Positions 46,213 to 56,404 of a stretch of 64,000 nt of DNA are shown piece after piece (the stretch's first letter is position 1; each line of letters begins with the position of its first letter). The stretch is taken from positions 263,501 to 327,500 of the forward strand of contig CAOLHI010000954.1 in NCBI GenBank assembly GCA_948474755.1, in the 5' to 3' direction. The notes beneath the pieces are model-generated. The model was not told the DNA's origin, made no database searches, and was given only the letters and a program-made list of their open reading frames with translations. The translations under genes and the position numbers were made by a program. The DNA comes from Ctenosaura bakeri. Lineage: Eukaryota > Chordata > Lepidosauria > Squamata > Iguanidae.

Positions 46213-47261
46213 CTCGCATATATCTTCCAGTGGGCTCACAGTGGGCTTACTTTTAAAAGGTAACTTTCCCAGCTTTTCTCTATATGTGATCAACACAGTG
46301 ACCATTCACAATAGGGATAATTAGAGGAAATGCCATCTTCCAGACTTCCTTTGGCTAAATTAACACCTGAAATAGAAGAGAAAGCTTTGGTCTTGGCTGA
46401 GTCCTAAGCAAACAAAATCAAAATTACTGATTGTGGTTATTATTGTTGTTTTTAAATGGAAGAGTCGTATCTACATTCTTACTGTTCCACTACTGCCAGA
46501 CTTGATTTGTGCTTTGTCCAGATCCAAACCTTGTTGCTTTGCATGCCACAGCTATGCTGCTTCTGGCAGTGACAGCTGTTGCCAGAATAAGAGCAGCAGC
46601 ATCACTCCAGGAGAGCAAAAAAAATGAAGAAATCAAGTCAATTAAGCATAATCAAAAGGAAAACTTGACCAACTAATGTGCTGCCTTAATGACTGACTAT
46701 ATCATGAGCTCAAATGCATTTTTTTCTCAAGAAAAGAACTATATTAGAAAAAATGTTCTGACGAGTGGGTCTCTTCTTTAGTTCTCACACCCTAACAGCA
46801 ATTGGCTTTCCCTTAAGGAAATGCCCAGCACTCTGTTGTAGCTCAGCTTATGACATAACACATAAGTTCTGGGGTACCACATGCTGGAGAATCAGATGGT
46901 ACAATCTTGAGGTGTTACATTAGACTGTATCACTTCAAGCTGAGTGGCTGCGGCTGGCATATTTAGAATGTTTCTCCATATACTTAAAATTGGTTTCAAA
47001 TATGTAGCTTGTACATGAGGATGGAAGGGTTCTAACTACTGGGAATTTTATTTTTTTAGCAGAGGAGAAGTCAAGAATTTAATATGCCCACCTGTAGCTT
47101 TTAAGTATTATTATCCATTTTACCACTGAAGGTTGATTTATCATACTGAATGCAGAAAGGATATGGACAGGTTTCAGAAGGAGCCCTAAGCATTCTTAGA
47201 CCAGTTCATGCCAAATTATGACTACAGAAGCTTAAGTTTGGGTTGATGATGTCTGAATTAC
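46213..47261. other. No gene; unique DNA
   Basis: No exon or named repeat recognised. Confidence 0.45.
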
Positions 47262-48228
47262 GAAGCTATTAGGGATGGGCCAACCGAATCCTCAAATCTT
47301 TGGCAGGGATTCAGGATTCGGGAATTTGAATCCCTGTGCCAAAATAGGCAAAGGGAATCTTTCAAATCCACCACTCAAACAGTTTGTTAGACCGGGACAC
47401 CTGAAAACTCAGGACCAGGACGGGATTGCATTCCTCACATGTTTCCCCACTCAACGTGGGCACGGGTGATTGGCCGGCAGACTGGCATAAAGCCTCGAAC
47501 GCCCTGGAGGTCACCATTTCTCCCTCTTGCTGCTTGTGCCCCTAATGCTGCCTCTCCCTGCTGCTGCCTCCCTCTGCAAGGTAATTTTGCGGTAAGGATT
47601 GGGAGGTGAGGGACAGAGGAGCAAAACTGAGTTTGTGTAGGGGTCTAGAAGCTTGTGGGAATGCCCCAGGGGGTTCCAAAGACTGCAAAAAAGGGGTTCA
47701 GGGGTTCCATGCAAGCCATGCCAGCCATACTTTCCCCTTCACCAGCTTTCTTTGGTCAATTCTGGGACTAAGATTGTCATGATGCCACTTCCTCTCTTAG
47801 TTTCTGTGTCTTGAATACACGAATACTTCAGTTAACCTGTTTTGAAGCTCCCTTTTAGAAAGTCTTATGCTTCTCAACCCCTTTTCCTCTTTTTCCTCTT
47901 TCTAGCTGCAAGTTTATAAGCAGCATTGCCATTGGAAAGGTTGCAAAGGAGAGCTGGAGAAACACAGACTTTTGTTCTTGTGTTGCAGCAGCATGTCTGT
48001 GGTAAACAGTGAATGCCAAAAAAACCTGAGCGGGGAAAGAGTGGGATTCTACTCTAGTTGATTCTATAGGAGGACTATGTGTTGCCTACAACAAACAAGG
48101 TGAACAGTAGCTGCCTCCAGAATCGTTTATTGAGCATGCATTAATTTGTATTATTTTTTTATTTGAGACTAGAGGGTAGAGATTGGGAATTGTAGAGACA
48201 GACCTAGAGATTTGACCTGAGTGTCCCT

Positions 48229-48430
48229 TGCAGGACTTGAGGGTAGAGAATTTACTGGACTAGAGGCTTGTGTGTGTGTGTGTGTGTGTGTGTTTAAGTG
48301 CTTTCTTTGTTGCAGGACTTGAAACTTGGCTCTTGATACTGCAGGGTGCAGAAGTGAGATTGGACTAGAGGCCGTTTGTTTGTTTGTGTGTGTGTTTTAA
48401 GTGCCTTCCTTGTTGCAGGACTTGAGACTT
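48229..48430. repeat. Short tandem units ('ttgcaggacttga') with (TG)n
   Basis: 'caggactt' recurs at 48231, 48313 and 48415, and 'ggactagaggc' at 48257 and 48362, giving units of about 80-105 bases with a (TG)n tract at 48268-48293 inside. The wording ('gacttgagact') resembles the subterminal DNA of the hAT element at 40873-42194, suggesting a related element fused or inserted here. Confidence 0.6.
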
Positions 48431-48674
48431 GACTGGAAGGTATAGTCTTCTTGAGATTTCAAGGAAAGCTGAACATTTCTTTGTATCACTCCCTTGCAAA
48501 GCTCTTTCAGACATAATTCTGGGGTCTGTAGTTTTACAAGGGGTCACAGCCTTCTCTGACAAAATGTGCTGGTGCATCATCAAACTACAAACCCTGGGAT
48601 GCCAGAAGGAGCTATAGAAAGAAAAGCTAGTTTTGACCTGGATTATCTCCGTATTGTAATATGTGGTGCTGCTT

Positions 48675-48721
48675 ACACAGGCAGGAAAATGTGGGATTAA
48701 TCCACATTTTCCTGCCTGTGT
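48675..48721. repeat. Near-perfect 20-bp palindrome
   Basis: The arms acacaggcaggaaaatgtgg and ccacattttcctgcctgtgt are exact reverse complements around a 7-base centre (gattaat). The segment before it (48500-48615) holds 'ggtctgtagttttac'/'actacaaaccctggg' inverse blocks, as in the small MITEs, so the palindrome is probably the end or fusion point of such an element. Confidence 0.85.
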
Positions 48722-48767
48722 AGAAAGGGTCTTCATGCCATTTTCAATCTGGGGAGATCCTGAGGCA

Positions 48768-48868
48768 AAACAATGACAATTGTCCTGGCCAGATTTCTTC
48801 AGAGGGAGGTTTGCCTTTGCCTAGGCTTTTGCTAAGGCTGAGAGAGTGTGTCTTGCCCAAGATTATCC
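48768..48868 (-). mobile_element. BovB-tailed SINE, central fragment
   Basis: Antisense 'ggccagatttcttcagaggg', 'aggtttgcctttgccta' and 'gctgagagagtgtgtcttgc' correspond to the middle of the SINE. Both ends are missing. Confidence 0.65.
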
Positions 48869-48923
48869 TTCTTTCCCTTGCTTTTTAAACCCTTTTTAAA
48901 AAAAGAATTTGAAAGATTTCAGA

Positions 48924-50098
48924 GAAAATAAAAAAAATGTATAATACAAAGCAAGATAAGTGTTGGAAATGTCAGGAAAGAACAGGGACCTTCATGCATA
49001 CTGTATGTGGTGGAGCTGTCCAATTACAAACAAATTCTGGAAAGAGATAAATAAAATACTGATGAAAATATTTAAAATTCAAATACCATTAAGGCCTGCA
49101 ATATATTTACTAAACATGATTCAAATAATAGACTCAAGAATTTCAAAAAAATATTGGAGAATTTTATTGTACTTAATAACCGCAGCCAGAATTATAATCA
49201 CAAAAAATTGGAAAAACAAAGAAAGTTTAAACATTGATCATTGGATGTTAAAATTATTAGAAGTAAAAGAAAGTGACCGACTGACCTTAAGTATAAAAGA
49301 GAAATCTGATGAAATTATGAAAGAATGGCAACCAGTAACAAAATTCCTCCAAAATACGTGGGGAAATATATTTTTGGAAGAAATACAATAAATTTATAAA
49401 ATGTTATGTTGATTACGAGTGCGAAGAAAGACCAAAGTGCTTAAATTTAAATAAATACGAGGGTACATTATATTACAGATATACAGATAGCACAAACATA
49501 TAGTTTACATCAGGTACCTTGAAGGCATAAGTTATACATTATAAAGTATGTCATACGTGCTACAAAGTGAGCAAAAGAGCAGGTGTAGGTATGAATGAAC
49601 AATAATTATAGGGCATGATGGAAGAATGGTACAATGGAACAACTGTTAACAATGGTTAATGGCAAAACAATTTTGGATTAATATAAAACGGAGGAACAAC
49701 AACAAAGACATCAGAGTATGGGGGGGGAAATAAAGGGGGGAGACAAAAAAAAAGAAAAGAAACACGAATATACGGAAATTGGCCAGTCAGTTGTGTGAAC
49801 CCTAATCAGAGGGAGTTATTATTTAATTTTTGTATTTTTTGTACTGTTTTGCTTAATTTGTTTTCTCTTTCCAATTTTTGTTTTTCTTTTTTTAAAGGGT
49901 CTGAATATGTATTTGCACAATCATATACAAAGTTTGGGGAAAAAATGTACTCTGAAAGGATTGTAAAATCAGGCAGATAAGTTAATGCAAAAAGTATTAT
50001 AACGTTATATGTCGTTTAGAACAGAAATGCTGCACCTTTACTCTATATTAATAATTGACTATAATTTAATATCAATAAAAAATAATGTAAAAAAAAGA
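48924..50098 (+). mobile_element. L1 LINE, 5'-truncated, with 13-bp target duplications
   Basis: The exact 13-bp repeat GAAAGATTTCAGA (48911-48923 and 50099-50111) flanks the segment, which ends in an A-rich 'aataatgtaaaaaaaagaga' tail. The 5' part encodes the C-terminal end of an L1 ORF2 (see 48951-49391), followed by about 700 bp of AT-rich 3' UTR containing a G-rich patch (49718-49740), as L1 UTRs often do. It was inserted into the hAT element, so it is younger than that. Confidence 0.9.
48951..49391 (+). pseudogene. L1 ORF2 C-terminal fragment
   Basis: The open frame keeps the L1 ORF2 tail: 'KCWKC'-like cysteines just upstream of the first Met, 'RDLHAYCMWWSCPITNKFWK' (the H...WW.C motif of the C-terminal Cys-rich domain), 'EINKILMKIFKIQIPLRP', 'AARIIITKNWKN', and the end 'KEWQPVTKFLQNTW'. 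About 145 codons carry no stop. RT and endonuclease are absent because of 5' truncation, so it cannot act on its own. Confidence 0.85.
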
Positions 50099-50205
50099 GA
50101 AAGATTTCAGATTTGTGAGATTCGTGGATTCCCAGAGCCTTCCAAGGATTCGGATCTGGATCCGAATTTGGAACATTCTGGATTTGTCCCATCCCTAGAA
50201 GCTAT

Positions 50206-50527
50206 GATTTGTTTGTAGTGGGCCACAAACTCAGAATCAGAAGCTATGGGCAAAATAGCAAACCATGTATTTTATGTAAGCTCATATGACATTTTGCTGC
50301 CTGAGGCAGAACAGCAAATAGGGCCACCTTCACACACACACACCCCATTCAAGGTGTACAATACCCAGAGCCAACAAAGTTATTTTGGCATTTGAGACAA
50401 AAAACCATGTAAGAACTGTTGCTCCTTCTCTGAAAGGAAACATGCAAGAATAATCCATTAATAAATAGCTGCTGGCCAACTTTTCATGACATTAGAAATG
50501 AACTGGAAGAGACAGGTGTTTCATTTT
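50206..50527. other. No gene; unique DNA
   Basis: A short (CA)n at about 50332-50343; nothing else recognised. Confidence 0.45.
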
Positions 50528-50730
50528 GGCCATTTCCTTACTACACGGTATAGTGCTATTATTCCACCCTCAACATCCTTTTGAATCCTGGGGTTTGCTC
50601 TTTAGGGAAGGAACTTTAGAATTCTCAGCCAGAGAACTCTTTGGCCTCATAAACTACAAACTCCAGAATTCCACAGGATGTTAAAAATGGAATAATAATA
50701 GCACTATAACAGTGCAGGGTGGAAATGGCC
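50528..50730. mobile_element. ~200 bp MITE, GGCC-terminus family (complete)
   Basis: GGCCATTTCCTTACTACACG at the start and 'cagtgcagggtggaaatggcc' at the end are inverse termini. Inner blocks 'ccttttgaatcctggggttt' and 'aactccagaattccacagg' pair. Flanking triplets ttt / tct are one base off a duplication. Confidence 0.85.
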
Positions 50731-53700
50731 TCTGACTAATGGTAGAATCTGTCCAATCTGCTCAAAAGAGCAAAAACAAATCCCCCCTTCTCCTCTGGTG
50801 TAGCTGTGAAGAGATGAAAAACACTCACTTCTTATTGTCAATTAGCTGCAGTTTATTATTACAGTTGAATTGCAGCATATCAGGTTATTTTAAATGATGG
50901 CTTGTTAACAAGGATCATAAGTAGGTCTGATTCTCACTTGGTTCAAGAAACTGTAATTTAAATTAACTAGTGTAACACTCAGTTCATATGTAATAATTAC
51001 CACTGGTTAGTTTTTAAAAGTGAAGGACATTGCAGCTAGCTATGCAAGAGTAAGAGTGAGGATGAAGGAGCATGTTCACTGTGAAAAGATATTAAATCTC
51101 CACACTAGTATTAGTTATTTAGCAGCCAGATGTGACCACCTATTTGGCATTTGATTTAAATATTTTTGTGGAACAGAATTTCTTTCCATAATTGTTTTAT
51201 TTGAAGGGTGGAAAAGGACTCTGTAGTCTCACTTCAGAGCACATTTATTAATTCTCTCAAACTTCCACAAAAGTATTAATGCGGTGAGCAGTTTCTTTGC
51301 AAAGATTAACAAATTAGTTCATGACACTGTTTCAAACAGCCCCTTTGGCAACTTTACCCATTCAGCAGCCAACCCAAAGAACATGCAATACTTTCTAAGT
51401 TAGATATGTGCATCTTTGCCCTGATGTGTCATTAGTAGGTGGTGTCGCACCCAATTTTCTCCATTTTGCACTGCATATTTCATCCTGGAAGACTCTGTTG
51501 TATGTTTTTTAAATCATCATTTTTGGCAAAATTAGAAGAACATAGTTTTAAAAGTAATAATATGAGATAGTTTCATTCCCGGGAGGATCTTTTAGAGTGA
51601 AACATGGGGTAAATAGTTTGTTATAGAGGATAACACCACATCAGCTGGCTGGACAATCAGAGCCAATTTGGATCTTTTATTACAAGTGGGGAATTGTAGG
51701 TGGAGATTCTCTCTCAGTTCAGATATCCACTGACTGTGTAATTCAAGGTAATTCCACACAGATTTTGCCTGTGGAAAAACATACCTCCACAAACGAAACG
51801 CAGGGCATAAAAAGCAAAACAGTGAAAACAAGATGAAACTCTGATGACAAGCTTTCTCACTGTAAAGCAGGTATGATAAAAAGCCCTCAGGACATGTATT
51901 GGGCTCTCATATGGCGTGTGTCCCTCTTTTTACTCTGTTTGTGGAAGTGAAAAAGCTAACCACAAAACTAATCAAATCTATCCTGTATTTACTACCGATA
52001 GATACCAGAGAACCCAGCATGAGAATTCCCACTTAGGTAACTACTGGTAGGATTGTGCAAAGGCTTTAGATAGGATACAAACATGAAGGAAATAGTCTCA
52101 CTTAGGAGATATTCAGACCACCACAGAAAGTGAACTGGTATGGATCTATGGTAGTCCAAGGTGAAGCAGACTGCTCTAAAGGCTTCAGAAAGTCTCAGAT
52201 CCTTTTCTCTCTATCACTCTCTCTTTGTTACATTCTGTAGATTTTTAAACGTTTTCATAAATAAAAATCTCCAAGTAGAGGAAAGGAGAAGGGGAAAGGA
52301 TGGGATCAGTTTAGTGACAGACAATTCTAGTTTCCAATCAAGTCATTAGTTTTCAAGGGCTCTCACTTGACTACCAGCTACAAAGGTGTGTACAAGGATG
52401 TAGAAAGAACATAACAGGAGATTTTCCAGGCTGCAGTCTGTACACTTCTCCCCTGTGAAGATGTCTATCCCTGGTTTAAGGGCCTATACAAAAAAAAAAA
52501 AATCATAATCATCACCACAGCAAGGGGGTAGTCCCATAAAGGAGTAGGTTTCAGGGTGCTCACATAAAAGAGATAAATGCAAAAAGAGAGGGTGAGAACC
52601 AGTGGTTGCAACAATATTGCCCTTAGGGGCCTCAAATGCTGGAGGTACCTGGCTGATCCTGCGACTGACAACTGAGGGAAGCCAGTTAGGTTTCTCCTCT
52701 CAAATCTGGTGTTCAGAATATCTAGATTCAGGATTGCCAGTCACACCCCACTGACGAATTTTCAGGGCCCAAACTTGAAACCAGGTGCTAGTCTTTGTCA
52801 CAAAGGTGAAGCAAGCAAATTCTGCACCTCAGTTTGTGCAATATGATGTGGACATGAGGGACTGATAACTGTTTGCCCTGATAACTATGTACAAAGTGCC
52901 AAGGAGATTCAGAGACACATTCTGAGCAGGTTCTAGGGAGCCACAGTTCCTTGCAATTAGCTGGAACTTCTCCATTTCACATTTGGAAATCTGTGTGTCT
53001 CCTTCCACATTTTATGGCTCCAAATCAATAAACACATACAGAACAGCACATCTGGAGCACTCAAAGAAAAAGTCCAAGTTTTCTTCATCAGCTGTCTGTT
53101 CCATCAGGAGGCAGAAGGAGGACATCAATTACCCCAGTTCCCCTCCCAGGCAACTAACTACAGCATTTCAACTTGTACACACAGCTTCAGCAGAAGGACT
53201 GGAGAAGTGAATTGTACATACCATATCCTCTTATGTGTGTTGGATGTATAGATACATCAGTTGCACAGAAGCTTCACACCGAACTCAGTAAAGTAAGATA
53301 CTACAAGGTGGTATAGAGGTAACGTTTTCTATTCCCATTTCTTAAAAGTATCTGAAATGGTTATTTTTATTGACTTAATTAAAACACACACACACACACA
53401 CATATACACAGACATCTGAAATGCTACAGAACAATGCTTCTGGTGGAAATACGAAACACATCATGTTGTCACCTAAACATCTACAACAGAACATGAAGCA
53501 GAAACATGAGGCATAGTGCAAGGCAACCCCTTATTCATTATTTAAACCACATACCCCCAAAATATAAAAGTAATTAAAAAGTTATCATCACGCCATAAAA
53601 GAGTGAAGTCATTCATTCCTATAGTCAAACTGTAATCTAGCCATATCTATGTTATCAGGGAATTAAAGAAGTACAGGTAAGTAGTTATTTGCAGTTAGTT

Positions 53701-53775
53701 ACTTTCCAGCTTGTACCCACTTCTGTGTGCATGTGCATTGTTAAAATTTGAATAAGTGTTGCATGTAAACACAGA
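50731..53775. other. No gene; unique DNA, one conserved-element candidate
   Basis: About 50930-51350 is repeat-free with AT-rich blocks and could be conserved non-coding sequence (inference). A poly-A run lies at about 52490-52503 and (AC)n at 53384-53402. No exon recognised. Confidence 0.4.
53384..53402. repeat. (AC)n microsatellite
   Basis: About nine uninterrupted ac units. Confidence 0.85.
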
Positions 53776-53944
53776 GACCATTTCCACAAAAGTACTATTA
53801 TTCCACTTTTAACATTCTGTGGAATTCTCGGGTTTACCATTTACTGAGAATTCTAAAGCCTGTCCCTAAACTGCAAACCCCAGGATTCCATAGGATGTTC
53901 AAAGTGGAATAATATCACTATAACAGTGTAGTGAGGAAATGGCC
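53776..53944. mobile_element. ~200 bp MITE, GGCC-terminus family (169 bp, exact duplication)
   Basis: It begins GACCATTTCCACAAAAGTAC and ends 'gtgtagtgaggaaatggcc'. The triplet AGA is repeated exactly on both sides (53773-53775, 53945-53947), supporting a 3-bp target duplication for the family. The shorter length comes from a deletion in the centre. Confidence 0.85.
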
Positions 53945-54027
53945 AGAGATAGCAAGTCAAATGTGCATTTCAAGTTTTTTTTTCTTCTATGTGTGTGTTT
54001 TTAAAGCAAAAACAAAATAATTATATT

Positions 54028-54194
54028 GTATGACCCTGCAGACCAGGGTTCAATTCCCTGCTCTGCCATGGAAACTCACTGGGTGACCTTGGGTATGTCA
54101 CACATTCTCAGCCCCAGAAAACCCTGTGATAAGTTCACCTTAGAGTCGCCATAAATCAGAAATGATGAAAGCACACATCAGTGACAGCAACAAC
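54028..54194 (+). mobile_element. BovB-tailed SINE (head truncated)
   Basis: It starts in the tRNA-like part ('ccagggttcaattccctgct'), then 'gccatggaaactcactgggt', 'gaccttgggtatgtcacaca', 'cccagaaaaccctgtgat', 'agttcaccttagagtcgcc', and 'agaaatgatgaaagcacaca' + 'cagcaacaac'. This is one of the clearest tails. Confidence 0.85.
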
Positions 54195-54380
54195 TTCATG
54201 ATTGAGTTGGGACCTTTTATGCACAAGACAATTGGCTAACAGCCATATTAGTCAAAGGATTAGGCAACAATGTGTTCAATCTAAAGATGTCCTTCCCTGT
54301 CCAGCTGCTGCCTTCTATTCCAAAGAGGACTATCTTGCATTTTGCACTAGAACTTTATGCTAGAAGAGATCCAAAACTTA

Positions 54381-54809
54381 GACCCTTTTCGCATGTTACC
54401 TTTTAGCGCGACGGGGGAGGGCGTCTCGCGCGAGAAGCCTCCTCCAAAACGCTGCTGCTTCCCCCCTCCTTCCTTCCGCAGATCGCTTCCTGTTTGCGCG
54501 ACCATCATGTCAGCGCCCCGCCCCTTCCTTCCACAGGGCACTGTGGGAGCTGTAGGCTGCACTGGGGAAGGATGCGCCACCCACCCGGCTCACCGATGCA
54601 CCGCAAGCAGGTAAGTGCACGAGGGCGGTGCGAGCATTGCACAAGCGCAGGGCATTTTTGGCTTAAAACCAAAAATCAAAAAATGTGTGAGCGCCCTGCT
54701 TCAGCCTTGTGAGCGTCGCGCAAGTGGGGGTGCGTTGTACGGAGCGACGCTCCCATTTGCGCAACGCTCAAGGGGCACTAGCGCTAAAAAAAAACATGTG
54801 AAAAGGGTC
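54381..54809. mobile_element. GC-rich MITE, divergent subfamily (429 bp)
   Basis: GACCCTTTTCGCATG at the left and CATGTGAAAAGGGTC at the right, with an exact TTA duplication (54378-54380, 54810-54812). The inside is unlike subfamilies A and B: 'gcgcgacgggggaggg', 'ccgcagatcgcttcctg', 'agcgtcgcgcaag', 'gcgacgctcccatttgcgc'. It is very rich in CpG. It may be another family moved by the same transposase, because the ends are shared. Confidence 0.8.
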
Positions 54810-54839
54810 TTATAGAAGCTCTTGAAGGAACATCAAAAC

Positions 54840-55027
54840 CAGTGGCAGAGTTTGGAGTGTGTGGAGGGGACGGGAGGGGGACATGGCCACTGTGTGTGGG
54901 GGTTGTGGCCAGGTCACATGGGGGTATGGCCAGGGCTCACCGGGCCATGGCTATGGGCCAGGACACCCCCAATCCATTGCTGTCTGGAACGATCCACCCC
55001 CATTTTCCCCCCATCCCTATGCGACTG
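54840..55027. mobile_element. Non-autonomous hAT element (188 bp), copy 2
   Basis: An exact 8-bp duplication ATCAAAAC (54832-54839, 55028-55035) flanks it. Ends are CAGTGGCAGAGTTTGG and 'ccctatgcgactg', so the terminal bases are CAGTGG and the inverse CAGTCG. The body matches 28451-28648. Non-coding; the short frames inside are shadows. Confidence 0.85.
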
Positions 55028-55035
55028 ATCAAAAC

Positions 55036-55786
55036 CACCACAGACTATGTCTATTATAGCACTGCCTGAACTTATGAATGAGTTTGTGGAACAGGATAAT
55101 GGTTATTTTCTTCATGCTCAGAGGCCAGAATCCACCTGCTACTCCTAGCTAGAATAGACCTACTGTTGATTTATCACTCGGCAGTTCCTTCAGTGGGTTT
55201 ACTGTAGTCAGGATTTGCAAATGCATGTATCCCCATTTAGTTAACTGGATTTCACTCATTAATTCTTGGTTGATCCATCAATCTCCCAATGCATAATACA
55301 CCTTTTTTCCCTTTGAATGCTATCCAGAATGGTACAGATAGGCATGAAAAATCACATCTTGTTATAGAATGGTATAGATGAGGGAAAGGATCACACCATC
55401 CTGATGTTGCTGGACAGCAACTCTCAACAGTCCTTACCACTGGCCAAGTTGGCTAGGGATACTGGGAGTTGCAGTCCAGCAAAATCTGGCAAGCTTCATG
55501 TTATCCACTGCTGGTTTACTGAATATGAGCAACAACTCTCCCTATATATGCCTGGCTGAGAACTGAAGTCTGTTGGAGGGGAAACTCGCTGTGTCACATG
55601 AGTGGAGGCAGTACACTGCAGGAGGATATAGAAGAAGACTTTCTCTACTGTGACACTGTGGTTATGGAGCATCCTTTTAAAGGGTAGATTGGCACCAATC
55701 CTGGTATCATTCCAGACCAAGCTTCTTTCTTTTTTTAAAGCCTTTCAGGATGAAGTGATTTCATCATATATGTTAATATTTTACAT
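55036..55786. other. No gene; includes a small inverted-repeat MITE remnant
   Basis: About 55400-55500 holds 'gttgctggacagcaactctc' and 'tgggagttgcagtccagcaa', reverse complements as in the amniote MITE of the 'gggagttgtagtcc' type. The rest is unique DNA. Confidence 0.45.
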
Positions 55787-56164
55787 CAGTGGTTTCTAAC
55801 CTGGGCTCTGTGGACTCCAGGGGTCCATGCAGTCCTCACAGGAGGTCCACATAGGGTTGCTCTTCATCCGGGAAAATGGGGAAAATTACAGATTTTAATG
55901 GATTAAAAAATGTCCTGTCTGGTCGTGGCCAGTTGATGCAGCATGTCCCAGATTCCTCAAAGACAGTAGTGATAATGGTGGCAGCATCAGCGATGATGTG
56001 CTGGTGTGCATCTCATCCTGAACTGGATGCTCCAGGCAATACTGTGCAGGTGTACAGAGAGCCCAGAAAGTGGGAAGGTGAGAGGAGAGCCCATAAGCCT
56101 TGTTTGGTGAGTGTGCCAATGCTGCCTGAGCCCAGGGCCAGGCAGCACAGAGGAGCTTCACTTT

Positions 56165-56214
56165 CAAGCAGCCACAAGAATAAAAGGGAGTCCATTTACT
56201 CTTGTGGCTGCTTG
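56165..56214. repeat. Hairpin with ~20-bp arms
   Basis: 'caagcagccacaagaataaa' and its inverse 'tttactcttgtggctgcttg' pair with one mismatch around 'agggagtcca'. Weaker pairing continues outward for about 10 bases. It probably belongs to the hAT interior. Confidence 0.8.
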
Positions 56215-56404
56215 GAAGCAAAGCAGTGAGGGTGTCAATGTTCCTTTGGGGGAAAACATGAATGTAACACCATTTGCCTCTGAATGAGCACTGAGAGCGT
56301 TCTCTCTGTAGTCTAGGTGCTTCTTCATAGAGAAATGGCATTTCTTTTTCGCTTTCCCCCAAAGCATCACCGAGACCCTTACTTTCCAGGTGCTGCTTTG
56401 CGGT

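Larger units (their letters stand above)
47270..50197. mobile_element. hAT element (non-autonomous) carrying an L1 and other insertions
   Basis: The ends TAGGGATGGGCCAACC and (inverse) TAGGGATGGGACAAATCC share a perfect 10-bp terminus, and an exact 8-bp duplication GAAGCTAT flanks it (47262-47269, 50198-50205). Without the L1 it would be about 1.74 kb. I find no transposase frame. Between the ends lie the dispersed repeat near 47960-48110, the 'caggacttga' tandem units (48231-48430), a perfect-arm palindrome (48675-48721), a BovB-tailed SINE fragment, and the L1 at 48924-50098. It is a site of repeated insertion. Confidence 0.85.
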
